From Sulfuricurvum sp. IAE1 (lineage in GTDB: Bacteria > Campylobacterota > Campylobacteria > Campylobacterales > Sulfurimonadaceae), in assembly GCF_004347735.1 (NCBI RefSeq), contig NZ_SLTI01000058.1, positions 1 to 64,000 on the forward strand: a stretch of 64,000 nucleotides of DNA. Reading direction: 5' to 3'. Numbering within the stretch: position 1 is the first letter of the stretch; each line of letters starts with the position of its first letter. A model generated the notes under the pieces. It was given only the letters and a program-made list of their open reading frames with translations. It had not been told where the DNA came from and ran no database searches. Of this stretch, positions 34,791 through 44,762 are shown piece by piece. Made by a program: the position numbers and the translations under genes.

Positions 34791-35854
34791 TTGGCCGCAA
34801 AATTCGCGATGATGGAACCCATCTCGCTGGTTGAACAGATCTCTTTGGCATCGAAGCTCGCGAGGTCTTTGGTGCGATATCCCTGTGCGAGCGCCTGCTT
34901 GATTCCGTAATCGATGCGGTCAGCGGCCGCGTTTTCGTTCAATGCGTAACGCAGCATCATCGCCGCACTCGCAATCGTGGCGATCGGATTGGCAATCCCC
35001 TGCCCCGCGATATCGGGAGCCGAGCCGTGGATCGGTTCGTACACGCCGATTTTTGCTCCCACCGACGCAGAAGGGAGCAAGCCGATGGATCCGGAGAGCA
35101 TGCTCGCTTCGTCGCTGAGAATATCGCCGAAAATGTTACCCGTCAAAATGACGTCGAACTGTCTCGGGTCACGGATCAGCTGCATCGCGGCATTATCGAC
35201 GTACATATGGGAAAGCTCAACTTCGGGATACTCTTTGGCAACCTCTTCGACCACTTCGCGCCAGAGCTGGCTGACGTCGAGGACGTTGGCTTTATCGACC
35301 GAGCACACTTTCTTGGATCGTTCCATCGCGATTTTGAACGCAACGTGGGCGATACGCTCGATCTCGGGACGGGTGTAAACCATCGTATTCCATCCGCGGT
35401 TTTCATCGCGCCCTTTGGGTTCGCCGAAATAGATCCCCCCGATCAGCTCGCGGACGACCATCAGATCGACCCCTTTTACTATCTCGGGTTTGAGGGAGCT
35501 GGCGTTGACCAGTTCGTCGTAGACGGTAGCGGGGCGAAGGTTGGCAAATACACCGAGTTCTTTACGGAACCGCAGCAGCCCGCTTTCGGGGCGTTTTTCG
35601 CGAGGAAGATTATCCCATTTCTGCCCTCCGATAGCGCCGAAGAGAACGGCGTCGCTGGAGAGGGAGACATCGATCGTTTCCTGGGGAAGCGGATCGCCGG
35701 TGACGTCGTAAGCGCATCCGCCCATGAGTACTTCGCGGTAATTGAACTCGATCTCTTCGCATGCGGCGACGGCATCGAGGACTTTGACCGCTTCGTCGAT
35801 AATTTCGGGACCGATACCGTCCCCTTTGATCAGTGCGATATTGTATGACTTCAT
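34778..35854 (-). CDS. leuB: 3-isopropylmalate dehydrogenase
   Basis: 358 residues. [21 protein letters not shown], the substrate loop [17 protein letters not shown] and [15 protein letters not shown] are diagnostic. Oxidative decarboxylation step of leucine synthesis. Starts three bases after leuD ends. Confidence 0.95.
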   Translation of the reverse strand: MKSYNIALIKGDGIGPEIIDEAVKVLDAVAACEEIEFNYREVLMGGCAYDVTGDPLPQETIDVSLSSDAVLFGAIGGQKWDNLPREKRPESGLLRFRKELGVFANLRPATVYDELVNASSLKPEIVKGVDLMVVRELIGGIYFGEPKGRDENRGWNTMVYTRPEIERIAHVAFKIAMERSKKVCSVDKANVLDVSQLWREVVEEVAKEYPEVELSHMYVDNAAMQLIRDPRQFDVILTGNIFGDILSDEASMLSGSIGLLPSASVGAKIGVYEPIHGSAPDIAGQGIANPIATIASAAMMLRYALNENAAADRIDYGIKQALAQGYRTKDLASFDAKEICSTSEMGSIIANFAAKCKR

Positions 35855-35857
35855 TGA

Positions 35858-36361
35858 TTATTTCTCCTGGGCGGCAATTTCGGCTTCAGCGTAGTTCATC
35901 AGCCCTCCGGCGGCAATCAGTTCTTGCATGAACGGCGGGATGGGGATGAAATTGTAGACTTTGCCGGTTGTACGGTTCGTAATCGTTCCGGCGTCCATAT
36001 CGATGGTAACCGATTCTCCCTCTTTGATCTCCATGCTCTCGGGAAGTTCGAAAATCGGAAGCCCCATGTTGAAAGCGTTGCGGTAAAAAATACGGGCGAA
36101 AGTCGGAGCGATGACGGCGGCGACACCGGCTGCTTTGAGCGCTATGGGGGCATGCTCGCGCGACGATCCGCATCCGAAATTTTCATCGGCGACGATAATA
36201 TCGCCCGGCGTCATTTTGGTAACGAACGCCGGATCGGCGTCTTCCATCACGTGCTTGGCCAGTTCTTTGGGATCCGATGTATTGAGATAGCGGGCGGCGA
36301 TAATAAGGTCGGTATCGATGTCTTTACCGAAATTCCAAACTTTCCCTTCAATTTTTTGCAT
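35858..36361 (-). CDS. leuD: isopropylmalate isomerase small subunit
   Basis: 167 residues. GKDIDTDLIIAARYL, the loop FGCGSSREHAPIALKAAG and IFYRNAFNMGLP identify the swivel subunit. It works with LeuC, which is not in the window. First gene of leuD-leuB-TPR-CiaD. Confidence 0.95.
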   Translation of the reverse strand: MQKIEGKVWNFGKDIDTDLIIAARYLNTSDPKELAKHVMEDADPAFVTKMTPGDIIVADENFGCGSSREHAPIALKAAGVAAVIAPTFARIFYRNAFNMGLPIFELPESMEIKEGESVTIDMDAGTITNRTTGKVYNFIPIPPFMQELIAAGGLMNYAEAEIAAQEK

Positions 36362-36450
36362 TGAAAATCCTGTACTAAATATCGTAAAAATTTGGAGGGA
36401 TTATAACTTATCTGACTTTAAAGATGCCTCTTTTCGTTTTTTTTCCCGCA

Positions 36451-36909
36451 TCAGCGGGCCGGAATGAAGCGGATCGAGGTGTAATTGACGCAATGACGGG
36501 TGTCTTTGGGCGTCATCCGTTCCCCGATAAAAACATGTCCAAGGTGGCCGCCGCATGCGGCGCAGACAATCTCGGTCCTGCGGCCGTCGGCATCGGGGAC
36601 CCGCTTCACCGCGCCGGGGATCTCGTCATCAAAGCTTGGCCAGCCGCAGTGCGAGTCGAATTTATCATCGGTACGATAAAGCGGCGTGTTGCATCGGCGG
36701 CAGACATAGGTACCCTTTCCTTCTTCCAGAAAACGGCGGTAATTTTCTCCAAAGGGGCGTTCGGTCCCTTTGTGCAGGATAATGTATTCTTCTTCGGGTG
36801 TGAGCGGATTGTAATTCATGGACGGTTTTTTCAGCCTTATGGTCGGTTCAGATGCGGCTGTCAGGGCTAAAAGCGACAGCACGATAAAGGATAGTACACT
36901 CTGTTTCAT
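36451..36909 (-). CDS. msrB: exported methionine-R-sulfoxide reductase
   Basis: 152 residues with a signal peptide (MKQSVLSFIVLSLLALTAAS). Two zinc CxxC pairs (CRRCN, CAACGGHLGH) and the catalytic cysteine in RHCVNYTSIRF. Repairs oxidised methionines in periplasmic proteins. It stands alone. Cytoplasmic MsrB lacks the leader, so export is the notable point. Confidence 0.92.
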   Translation of the reverse strand: MKQSVLSFIVLSLLALTAASEPTIRLKKPSMNYNPLTPEEEYIILHKGTERPFGENYRRFLEEGKGTYVCRRCNTPLYRTDDKFDSHCGWPSFDDEIPGAVKRVPDADGRRTEIVCAACGGHLGHVFIGERMTPKDTRHCVNYTSIRFIPAR

Positions 36910-36975
36910 GGCAAATCCATTGCGATTTCAATCTAGAACCATTCTACAAGCTTTTTGTAAATTCGGAGGCGTATA

Positions 36976-36994
36976 ACGGAGTTTTGAACTCCGT
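36976..36994 (-). terminator. hairpin after flgG
   Basis: ACGGAGTT (36976-36983), loop TTG, AACTCCGT (36987-36994). A second, AT-rich inverted repeat TATTAAT/ATTAATA lies between it and the flgG stop (37011-37028). No long T-run. Confidence 0.5.
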
Positions 36995-37028
36995 CAGGCG
37001 GCATAAAAGATATTAATACTGATTAATA

Positions 37029-37817
37029 TTAACGTTTGAGGCTGTTGGTCGTCGCGAGCATTTCGTCGCTGGTTGTAATTACTTTGGAGTTGGCATCGTA
37101 GGCACGCTGTCCCGTAATCAGGTCGGTCAGCTCGACAACCAGCTGAACGTTCGAAAGCTCGACAAATCCCTGACGGATCGTTCCCAATCCCTCTTCGCCC
37201 GGCGTTCCTTCGATCGGCTGGCCCGAACTGTCGGTCTCGACGAAGAGGTTGTCCCCCATCGCATGCAGCCCCGCAGGATTAATAAAATTTGTCAGGGAAA
37301 TCTGCCCCACCTGAGTCGCCTGTGCCTGCCCCGACTGGGTTACGCTGACGATACCGTCGACCCCGATACTGATGTTCGTCGCGTCTTCGGGAACGACGAT
37401 CTCGGGGACCAGGCGGTATCCGTCGGAATTGACGATCGTACCGTTCTCATCAAGCTTGAAGGATCCGTTACGGGTATAAACTTCCGTTCCGTTGGGAAGT
37501 TCAAGCTTGAAAAAACCTTTTCCGGCGATCGCTACGTCAAGCGTGTTGTCGGTCTGTTTCAGGCTCCCCTCGCTGAAAATTTTGTTGATGGCGGTCGGCC
37601 GGACCCCAAGGCCCACTTCGATCCCCGTCGGTGATTTGGTCGTATCGCTGGTGGACGTTCCGGCGTAAGTCATGACTTTGTACATCAGATCGGCGAATTC
37701 GGCGCGCGATTTTTTGTACCCCATCGTGTTAACGTTGGCAATATTGTTCGCCGTCGTATCGATCTGGGTCTGCATCGCGAGCATCCCCGTTGAGCTGGTA
37801 TAGAGTGATTGCATCAT
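37029..37817 (-). CDS. flgG: flagellar distal rod protein FlgG
   Basis: 262 residues. LYTSSTGMLAMQTQIDTTANNIANVNTMGYKKSRAEF is the rod-protein N-terminus, and the ending LTDLITGQRAYDANSKVITTSDEMLATTNSL is typical of FlgG. Exported through the flagellar type III system to form the distal rod. Transcribed with the upstream rod gene from a sigma-54 promoter. Confidence 0.93.
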   Translation of the reverse strand: MMQSLYTSSTGMLAMQTQIDTTANNIANVNTMGYKKSRAEFADLMYKVMTYAGTSTSDTTKSPTGIEVGLGVRPTAINKIFSEGSLKQTDNTLDVAIAGKGFFKLELPNGTEVYTRNGSFKLDENGTIVNSDGYRLVPEIVVPEDATNISIGVDGIVSVTQSGQAQATQVGQISLTNFINPAGLHAMGDNLFVETDSSGQPIEGTPGEEGLGTIRQGFVELSNVQLVVELTDLITGQRAYDANSKVITTSDEMLATTNSLKR

Positions 37818-37835
37818 GATTCAAATCTCCTTGGG

Positions 37836-38648
37836 TTATCGGCGTGTCGCGCCGAGTTTTTCGATGGCGTCGCGGTTGAGGTCGTTCATCTGCGAATCCA
37901 TCGCTTTTTGATACATTCCGACCAAACGGTTGGCTTCGACGAGCGCGATCATCTCATTGACCGCATTGACGTTACTTTTTTCGACAAATCCCTGCATGAC
38001 GCTGCCGCTGTCGTTAAGCGGGTTTAAGGGATCGGCCGCATCGGGGATGTAGAGGTTCTCTCCCTCTTTGTTCAGCATCCGGATATTCTGCGGCTCGGCG
38101 ATCAGCAACCGCTTGGCGGGGATCATTTCGGTCGTGCCTGCGATATTCGCGGCGATCTGGCCGTTTTTGTCGATCGTTACGACCGAACTTTGGGGATTTA
38201 TCGTAATCGGGGTTTTATCGGCGGCCAGGACTTCAAATCCCTGCTTGGTCAGGAGTTTCCCTTCTTCGTTGAGGGTAAACGTACCGTTACGCGTCAAACG
38301 TATCCCCTGCGGAGTGTTGACCGCAAAGAACTGCCCTTCCTTGCCCAGTGCGAGGTCGAACGTGTTTTCGGTACGCTGCATCGCACCCAGCGAAAAATCG
38401 GTATAGGCATCGGTGATCTGCGGAACACGGCTCATCGAACGGTTGAAATACTGTGCCGCTTCCATTGTATGGTTTGGGATCGGCAGTTCGTCTTGGGCTT
38501 CCTTGAGCAGTCGGACGAAATCGCCCGTAATCAGCTGATCGCGTTTGTATCCCGCCGTATTGACGTTGGCCAGGTTGTTGGCGATCGTATCCATGCGGTT
38601 GAACTGAGCCACCATCCCGCCGGTCGCCGCGTAATATCCGGTCTGCAT
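37836..38648 (-). CDS. flgG2: second FlgG/FlgF-family rod protein
   Basis: 270 residues from ATG 38648 (MQTGYYAATGGMVAQF). DTIANNLANVNTAGYKRDQL is the axial-protein signature and it ends EMIALVEANRLVGMYQKAMDSQMNDLNRDAIEKLG. The frame stays open upstream but those residues are not protein-like. In Campylobacter the gene before flgG is flgG2, the equivalent of FlgF, forming the proximal part of the distal rod. Confidence 0.88.
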   Translation of the reverse strand: MQTGYYAATGGMVAQFNRMDTIANNLANVNTAGYKRDQLITGDFVRLLKEAQDELPIPNHTMEAAQYFNRSMSRVPQITDAYTDFSLGAMQRTENTFDLALGKEGQFFAVNTPQGIRLTRNGTFTLNEEGKLLTKQGFEVLAADKTPITINPQSSVVTIDKNGQIAANIAGTTEMIPAKRLLIAEPQNIRMLNKEGENLYIPDAADPLNPLNDSGSVMQGFVEKSNVNAVNEMIALVEANRLVGMYQKAMDSQMNDLNRDAIEKLGATRR

Positions 38649-38681
38649 TCTCGTACGTCCTTGGTCGATTTGACGACATGA

Positions 38682-38697
38682 AGCAACTGCCGTTCCA
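38682..38697 (-). promoter_or_regulatory. sigma-54 promoter of flgG2-flgG
   Basis: On the minus strand TGGAACGGCAGTTGCT, a full match to TGG-N-ACG-N4-TTGC. The -12 GC is 35 bases before the start codon. Rod genes are sigma-54/FlgR dependent in Campylobacter and Helicobacter. Confidence 0.85.
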
Positions 38698-38754
38698 CTT
38701 TTTGTTTGCACCGTTTTATCCCAATATGTTAAGGATGGTTTATAAAAATTTGGG

Positions 38755-38760
38755 TATAAT
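38755..38760 (+). promoter_or_regulatory. -10 element of rpoD
   Basis: TATAAT 36 bases before the rpoD ATG, with an AAGGGAG ribosome binding site between. Confidence 0.5.
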
Positions 38761-38796
38761 CCAAATCTTTTTAAACGACAAGGGAGCCCTCCTCGT

Positions 38797-40659
38797 ATGA
38801 GCGTCAAAGATTTAAACAAGCATATCGAAACCCTCTTTTCCGAACACAAATCCAAAAACTGTCTGACATACGAAGCGATTGTCGAACCTTTCGACAAACA
38901 GCCTACCCTCGCGCAGGCCAAAACGGTTTTAAAACTCGCCCAAAAACATAAAATCTGCCTGTTCACCTCTTCCGAACACGCCAAAATGCTCAACCAGCAA
39001 GAAGCCGCCGCAAAACGTGCCGCGCAGCTCAAGTACATCGAAGAAGCCAGCGGGGACGAATTCGACATCCTCAAGCAGCATGAACTGCTCGAATGGTCGC
39101 GTTCGGATTCTCCCGTGCGGATGTATCTGCGCGAAATGGGGCAGATTCCCCTTTTAACCAAAGACGAAGAGATCGAAATCTCCAAACGGATGGAGATGGG
39201 GGAAGGGATCATCATCGATGCGATCTGCTCGGTTCCCTACCTGATCGATTTCATTCTCGATTACAAAGATCCGCTCATCAACCGCGAACGCCGTGTCAAA
39301 GAACTCTTCAAAAGCTTTGAGGAAGACGGCGAAGACGATGATGACAATGAAAATGACGACGAAAACGACGATGAAGAAACGAGTGAAAAAGCCCCTTCGG
39401 CCAAAGACAAAAAACGGGTCGAAAAAGTCGTCACGTCCTTTAAAGCGCTCGAAAAAGCGAAAAAAGAGTGGGTGAAAGCGACCGAAAAAGTGCTCGACGA
39501 ATGTCCGGTCGAAGAGATGGATCCCGAGTATGTTCTCCATTTCCTCAACGTCAGTTTCAAGAAAAAAAGCCTCAAAGAAGCTCTGCTTGACCTGGGGCCC
39601 ACCTCAAAGCTTATCAACGAACTGGTCCGCTCGATGGAGACGGCGCTGCGCAGCGACGAAGGGTTTGAACGCGAACTCAAACGCCTCGAGTACAAACTTC
39701 CCCTTTTTAACGATCAGCTCAAGAAAAACCACCAGGCGATTCTGGCCAAAATCTGTGACCTCTCGAAGGAGGACATCGCGGCCAAGGTTCCCGAGGCAAC
39801 GATGGTAAGCACCTATATGGAGATCAAAAAACTGATCCAGACCAAAGAGGCCTCCAAGGGTGGCTTCAACATGGAACCCGAAAAGCTGGCCGACATCCTC
39901 GAACAGATCAAACGGGGTAAAAGCATCTCCGAGACGGCCAAAACACGGATGGCAAAATCGAACCTCCGTCTGGTTGTCTCGATCGCCAAACGTTATACCA
40001 ACCGCGGCCTCCCCTTCCTCGACCTGATCCAGGAAGGAAACATCGGATTGATGAAAGCCGTCGACAAGTTCGAGTACCAGAAAGGGTATAAATTCTCGAC
40101 CTACGCAACGTGGTGGATCCGTCAGGCGATCAGCCGCGCCATCGCCGACCAGGCACGAACGATCCGTATCCCGATCCATATGATCGAAACGATCAACCGG
40201 ATCAATAAGATCATGCGCAAACATCTCCAGGAACACGGAAAAGAACCCGATGTCGAAACCATCGCGGAAGAAGTGGGTCTGTCGGTCGAGAAAGTCAAGA
40301 ACGTCATTAAGATCACCAAAGAGCCGATCTCCCTCGAAGCACCGATCGGGAACGAGGAGGACGGCCGTTTCGGGGATTTCATCGAAGACAAGATGTCCAT
40401 TTCCCCTTCCGATGCGATTCTCAAAGACGATCTGAAAGTCCAGATCGAAAGCGTCCTCGAACAGCTCAACGAGCGGGAAAAAGCGGTCATCAAGATGCGT
40501 TTTGGGATCATGGACGACGAAAGCGACCGTACCCTCGAAGAGATCGGGAAAGAGCTCAACGTCACCCGCGAGCGGGTACGCCAGATCGAGTCCAGCGCGA
40601 TCAAAAAGCTCAAACACCCAAAAGTTGGGCGTAAACTTAAAAACTACATCGAGGACTGA
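38797..40659 (+). CDS. rpoD: primary sigma factor RpoD
   Basis: 620 residues. Region 1.1 at the N-terminus, 1.2 ([17 protein letters not shown]), a non-conserved acidic insert at about 170-205 with long Asp/Glu/Asn runs, region 2 ([39 protein letters not shown]), region 3, and region 4.2 ([20 protein letters not shown]). The vegetative sigma-70. Its stop overlaps the start of the next gene (TGATG). Confidence 0.97.
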   Translation: MSVKDLNKHIETLFSEHKSKNCLTYEAIVEPFDKQPTLAQAKTVLKLAQKHKICLFTSSEHAKMLNQQEAAAKRAAQLKYIEEASGDEFDILKQHELLEWSRSDSPVRMYLREMGQIPLLTKDEEIEISKRMEMGEGIIIDAICSVPYLIDFILDYKDPLINRERRVKELFKSFEEDGEDDDDNENDDENDDEETSEKAPSAKDKKRVEKVVTSFKALEKAKKEWVKATEKVLDECPVEEMDPEYVLHFLNVSFKKKSLKEALLDLGPTSKLINELVRSMETALRSDEGFERELKRLEYKLPLFNDQLKKNHQAILAKICDLSKEDIAAKVPEATMVSTYMEIKKLIQTKEASKGGFNMEPEKLADILEQIKRGKSISETAKTRMAKSNLRLVVSIAKRYTNRGLPFLDLIQEGNIGLMKAVDKFEYQKGYKFSTYATWWIRQAISRAIADQARTIRIPIHMIETINRINKIMRKHLQEHGKEPDVETIAEEVGLSVEKVKNVIKITKEPISLEAPIGNEEDGRFGDFIEDKMSISPSDAILKDDLKVQIESVLEQLNEREKAVIKMRFGIMDDESDRTLEEIGKELNVTRERVRQIESSAIKKLKHPKVGRKLKNYIED

Positions 40660-41345
40660 TGACGTTCGATCAGCAATGGATTGAATTTGATTTCAATCCG
40701 TTTATTCTTTTCAATGCAAGCGGAAAAATTGTATCGCTCAATACAGAAGCGCAATACCTTCTGGGGGCGGTGGAGTCTTCCGCCATCTATAAAATCGCCA
40801 CGACCTATGCCAGCTCCTCGTTTGGATTCAAAACTACCTTTTTAGAGCTTGAATTCGGACGTTTCAAATTTTTCGGCATTACGGTCGGGTATGAAGACGA
40901 AGAGCACATCGGAATCCGCCTCTATCAACTCCCCTCTTTCCAGTTTACCAAACAAAAACCCGAAGGGCAGCTCGTCAACGTCTATACCCTTATCGATCTG
41001 TGCATCAGCTCCAATTCGATCGGAAGTCAGACCCGTTTTGTGAAAGAGGTCGATCCCACTATTCCTGAAATACGCCTGCAGACGGAACTTTTTATCAAGC
41101 TTTTGAACAAAATCTACATGTCAATGGCCGGAAACGAGAAAGTGACCACGCGGCTCTTTTTCCGCGTCGGGGAACACATCAAGTTCGAAGGGGAAAAATA
41201 CTCTCTCTTTTCGATCGAGATCTCTGCCGATACGATTGCCCGGAAATACCTTTCGGACATTTCCCACCTCGCCGAAGAGAACAACCTCTTCACCGACATC
41301 AAAGAACAGCGTATAACGATCAACGTCCCGATGATCGTGAAGTAA
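40659..41345 (+). CDS. PAS-like protein coupled to rpoD
   Basis: 228 residues. The first 50 residues (FNPFILFNASGKIVSLNTEAQYLLG) look like the start of a PAS fold; the rest has no catalytic motif I know, ending in strand-like SADTIARKYLSDISHLAEENNLF. No histidine-kinase parts complete it. Translational overlap with rpoD suggests constant expression and perhaps a link to transcription or signalling. It converges on the HD-GYP gene with a 26-base overlap. Confidence 0.7.
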   Translation: MTFDQQWIEFDFNPFILFNASGKIVSLNTEAQYLLGAVESSAIYKIATTYASSSFGFKTTFLELEFGRFKFFGITVGYEDEEHIGIRLYQLPSFQFTKQKPEGQLVNVYTLIDLCISSNSIGSQTRFVKEVDPTIPEIRLQTELFIKLLNKIYMSMAGNEKVTTRLFFRVGEHIKFEGEKYSLFSIEISADTIARKYLSDISHLAEENNLFTDIKEQRITINVPMIVK

Positions 41346-42348
41346 ACGCCGCTTCTTCGAAGATTTTCTCTCCTTTTTCCCGTATCAGTTTAACCGCAAC
41401 GTCGACGACGGCAGGATCATAAAGAATGCCTCGATTGCGTGTAATCTCCTCAAGCGCTTTGTCCAACCCCAATGAGGGGCGATACGGGCGGTGCGAGCTC
41501 ATCGCTTCGACGACATCGGCGACCGCAATGATTCTCGCTTCGATACGGATCTCTTCCCCTTGCAGCCCGTCCGGGTATCCTGAACCGTCGTAGCGTTCAT
41601 GGTGCTGACGGATCGTTTCGTCGATCGGCCAGGGAAATTCGATGCCCGTGATGATATCGCTGCCGTTCACCGGATGGGTTTTGATAAGCGAGTATTCCAG
41701 TTCGGTCAACGGCCGCGGCATGACCAGCAGTTCTACCGGAACGGAGAGTTTGCCGATGTCATGGATCAAGGCGCTAAGGCGAACCGAGGTGAGTTGTTCG
41801 TCCGAAAGGCCCATGAGCCTCCCGATCGATTCGGCAAAAATCGAGACACGGTGCTGATGGCCGTTCGTGTACGGATCACGCTGTTCGATCGCGCGCGACA
41901 ACGCACCGACAATCTGGGTAAGGGCTTTGATTGTCGCGTTTTTGGCTTTGGCCAGCTGAACGTCCTGAAAGCGGCTATAGGTGGCTTTCAAGGTTTGTGC
42001 GATCAACTGCTCGGTGTCAATCGGCTTTTTGACGTATCCGTCGACGCCGAGTTCGATCGCTTTGATGAAATAGTCGGTGTCGGTAAACGCGGTGACGATG
42101 ACAATCGGCATCCCGTCGCGAAGGTTCCGTATCCGTTCCGCCATCGAGAGACCGTCCATCACGGGCATTTTAATATCGGTGATGACGATATCGTAGACGT
42201 TTTTCTCGAACAGCTCGAGTCCCTCCGCACCGTTTTTGGCTTCGTCGACACGCGCGAAACGGCGGCGCAGGAAACGGCTTACCTCTTCGCGCACCATATC
42301 TTCATCTTCGACATACAGTACGCTGAGGGTTTTGAGAAATGCTTCCAT
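41320..42348 (-). CDS. response regulator with HD-GYP phosphodiesterase
   Basis: 342 residues. Receiver domain with phosphorylation Asp in YDIVITDIKMPVMDG and Lys in GYVKKPID, then an HD-GYP domain with HDIGKLSVP, HHERYDGSGYPDGL and IAVADVVEAM intact. It should degrade cyclic di-GMP when phosphorylated. Its start overlaps the kinase stop by one base, so the kinase is its partner. Confidence 0.93.
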   Translation of the reverse strand: MEAFLKTLSVLYVEDEDMVREEVSRFLRRRFARVDEAKNGAEGLELFEKNVYDIVITDIKMPVMDGLSMAERIRNLRDGMPIVIVTAFTDTDYFIKAIELGVDGYVKKPIDTEQLIAQTLKATYSRFQDVQLAKAKNATIKALTQIVGALSRAIEQRDPYTNGHQHRVSIFAESIGRLMGLSDEQLTSVRLSALIHDIGKLSVPVELLVMPRPLTELEYSLIKTHPVNGSDIITGIEFPWPIDETIRQHHERYDGSGYPDGLQGEEIRIEARIIAVADVVEAMSSHRPYRPSLGLDKALEEITRNRGILYDPAVVDVAVKLIREKGEKIFEEAAFTSRSSGR

Positions 42349-43889
42349 TAGCCATCCTTTTGTGTTTTCATCTGGGCATGATGCGGTATCCGAATCGTGA
42401 ACTCGGCCCCTTCGCCCGTGTTGACGGCACTGATCGTACCCCCGTGATTGTGTTCGACAATCATGCGGGCCATATACAGCCCGATTCCGCTTCCCGATTC
42501 CTTCGTCGTGAAATAGGGATCGAAAATTTTGCCGATAATGGCTTCATCTATCCCGCCGGCATTGTCGGATATATCGATACGTACCTCGCCGTTTTCGGCA
42601 AATGCCCGGATAACGATTTTTCCGCTTCCGCTTTTGCGTTCTTTGACCGCATCCTTGGCATTCGTCAACAGGTTCAAAATCACCTGCGAAAGCTGGTTGG
42701 GATAACCGTATCCGGGCAGAGGGCGCTCGTATTCTTTGACGATTTCTATGTTGTTGTTTTTAAGAGCCGCATCGATAACGACCAGCGATTCTTCGATGAT
42801 GTCGACCGTATCGAACGGTTTGGCTTCTTTGTCGGAGCGGAAAAAATTACGGAAATCATCGATCGTCTGCGACATCTGATTAAGAATTTTACGCGATTTT
42901 GCAACCGCGTTTGAGAGCGATTCTTCGCTCAACTCGTTGTATTTGTAGTCATCCTGGATGTTTGCCAGAATCACCGCCAGGGTATTGAGCGGCTGGCGCC
43001 ACTGGTGGGCGATGTTGTGAATCATTTCGCCCATCGACGCCAGTCGCGACTGCTGAATAAGCAGAAGATCTTTCTGGCGGCTCTTGGCCACTTCGTCGCG
43101 TACCTTGGCTTCGAGCGTCTCGTTCAGCTCCATAACGGTTTGTTTTGCATTTTCCGATTCGTTCAGGGCATTTTGGAGTAGTTTTTCATTCCTGACAATA
43201 CGGCTGAAGGCGAACCAGATTCCCAGAATTCCGAAAAGACCGATCAGAAGATGCCAGAGGGCAAGACTGATCTTTTGCTCGTCAGCAACATCCTGAAATG
43301 GCTGAAAAGGGATTGAGAAACTGACACCGCCCCGTATATCACCGACTTTGTAACCCTGATGGCCATGGCATTTCAGGCACCCCTCTTTGGCAACCATAGG
43401 CCGCATGTATCGCATGTTAAGCGTGCCGTTGATTTCAGAGAGTCCCCAAACTTCTTCTTTCCCTTTTTCAAAAGCTTTCAGTGCCTCGATTTCCCATGCA
43501 TCCGGTTTATTTTCAGGGCGCAGCGGATTGAGCGACGTAATATGTTCTGTCGGTGCACCGGGTAAAATGGTTATTTCATGAACCTGCCGAATCATATACG
43601 CGGGATTGATTAAAGTCAGAGACTTTCCGCTTGTCGTATTCACGTCACGATCCGGAATATGGGACAAATAGGGATTGGGAGGATATTTTTCAGTCGGAAC
43701 GGCATACACCCCTCCTTTATCCGTTACCCACTGTCGGTAAGCCTGATCTTTTGTCCAGCTTGCACGCCCTTCGGCAACTGCCATTTGCTGTGCCGTTTCA
43801 TCTATTTGCATAAAATTGAACCATACTGAACCCGCTACGATCGCGATCCAGGCGGATGACAATGACCATTTTAAAGTGGGAGTGAGCAT
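42348..43889 (-). CDS. histidine kinase with haem c-type periplasmic sensor
   Basis: 513 residues. An N-terminal membrane helix (about 9-26), a periplasmic Tll0287-like (DUF3365) sensor holding a CLKCH haem-binding motif (Cys171, Cys174, His175), a second helix near 213-235, coiled coil, then the kinase with H-box NIAHQWRQPLN and ATP-site motifs NLLTNAKDAV and GSGIGLYMARMI. Covalent haem suggests sensing of redox state or a gas. Partner is the HD-GYP regulator that follows. Confidence 0.9.
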   Translation of the reverse strand: MLTPTLKWSLSSAWIAIVAGSVWFNFMQIDETAQQMAVAEGRASWTKDQAYRQWVTDKGGVYAVPTEKYPPNPYLSHIPDRDVNTTSGKSLTLINPAYMIRQVHEITILPGAPTEHITSLNPLRPENKPDAWEIEALKAFEKGKEEVWGLSEINGTLNMRYMRPMVAKEGCLKCHGHQGYKVGDIRGGVSFSIPFQPFQDVADEQKISLALWHLLIGLFGILGIWFAFSRIVRNEKLLQNALNESENAKQTVMELNETLEAKVRDEVAKSRQKDLLLIQQSRLASMGEMIHNIAHQWRQPLNTLAVILANIQDDYKYNELSEESLSNAVAKSRKILNQMSQTIDDFRNFFRSDKEAKPFDTVDIIEESLVVIDAALKNNNIEIVKEYERPLPGYGYPNQLSQVILNLLTNAKDAVKERKSGSGKIVIRAFAENGEVRIDISDNAGGIDEAIIGKIFDPYFTTKESGSGIGLYMARMIVEHNHGGTISAVNTGEGAEFTIRIPHHAQMKTQKDG

Positions 43890-43963
43890 CTGTTTCGTAT
43901 CCTCTCCGCACCGAAGCGCGATTAAGGATTAATTATATTACTTTCGCAAAGTTTTTACAAGTT

Positions 43964-44479
43964 TTAGCGTGCGATAAACAGTTCCTTGGCCATCAGGTAG
44001 CCGACGGGAATGCCGGCTGCAAGCCCGGCAAGATACGGAAGGACGTTCAATGCGCCGTTGTTTTCCAGTGCGATAAATCCGAGGATGAGAAACGCATAGG
44101 GGACAAGCCGGTAGACCGATACCCAGGCCGAAGCGTTTTGGGTCGTGTTTTTGACGATATCGGCACGTTGACGGGCTTTTTCTTCTTTGATCATCCGTTT
44201 AATGTCGGCCACCTCCGCTTCACGCTCCTCTTCGTAGAGATCGTAAGGGTCGTCCATCATATCGATCAGGTCTTTGTTGTCTTCGGGGTCGACATCGGGG
44301 ACACGGCGATGGATCATGTTGCGGTACGAATAAAGCGATCCCATCACGATCAACGTGGTCGTCGTCATGGCAACGGCGAAATTGGCATAAACCGTCAGCG
44401 AATATGCAGCCAGTGTCGCCGCTCCGATCTGGGAAACGGCAAAAACGGCCAGAGGTTTTTTAATCCTCGTCATCGTCAT
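43964..44479 (-). CDS. inner membrane protein next to hemL
   Basis: 171 residues. Two N-terminal hydrophobic segments (about 12-45), a charged central region (DVDPEDNKDLIDMMDDPYDLYEEEREAEVADIKRMI) and two C-terminal helices. No enzyme motif. It corresponds in position to the integral membrane protein beside hemL in Campylobacter. ATG 44479 sits five bases after AAGGA; neighbouring ATG codons at 44482 and 44473 are possible. The start lies inside the polyaspartate codons of the preceding gene. Confidence 0.75.
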   Translation of the reverse strand: MTMTRIKKPLAVFAVSQIGAATLAAYSLTVYANFAVAMTTTTLIVMGSLYSYRNMIHRRVPDVDPEDNKDLIDMMDDPYDLYEEEREAEVADIKRMIKEEKARQRADIVKNTTQNASAWVSVYRLVPYAFLILGFIALENNGALNVLPYLAGLAAGIPVGYLMAKELFIAR

Positions 44480-44762
44480 CATCGTCCTTGCGCTCTTTGC
44501 CCATGTTGTATCGCGGATCACGGGCCAGTTTTTCGAATTCTTTGTACTGCTTGCTGTACGCTTTGAAAACATTCAGAAACGCCGCCGCTATTCCGATCCC
44601 GACGCCCACCCACAGCAGCCACGAGATACCGGTTATTTTTTTCAGTCCCAGACCGATGGCTACCCCGATGAGGACGGCAACCACCATAGAAATCCCCAGT
44701 GAGAGGGTTTCGGCCCCTTCGATGATCGGTTTGAGGCGTGGTTTGTGTTCTTCGTTTTCCAT
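44460..44762 (-). CDS. AtpZ/AtpI-like membrane protein
   Basis: 100 residues with two membrane helices (SLGISMVVAVLIGVAIGLGL and ISWLLWVGVGIGIAAAFLNVF) in the AtpZ hairpin arrangement and an unusual tail KDDDDDDED. AtpZ/AtpI proteins help assemble the ATP synthase ring or move magnesium. The ATP synthase genes are not near. Start overlaps the hemL stop by one base (TAATG). Confidence 0.8.
   Translation of the reverse strand: MENEEHKPRLKPIIEGAETLSLGISMVVAVLIGVAIGLGLKKITGISWLLWVGVGIGIAAAFLNVFKAYSKQYKEFEKLARDPRYNMGKERKDDDDDDED

Noticed and set aside
36436-36470. CCCGC/GCGGG hairpin at the msrB stop as a terminator
   Set aside because: The neighbouring homopolymer gives an A-run, not a U-run, in msrB RNA, so it is not a canonical terminator.
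38649-39215. Upstream extension of flgG2
   Set aside because: Crosses the sigma-54 promoter and the rpoD start; the rod-protein signature begins at 38648.
39604-40617. 337-codon minus-strand frame opposite rpoD
   Set aside because: Antisense shadow of a highly conserved gene.
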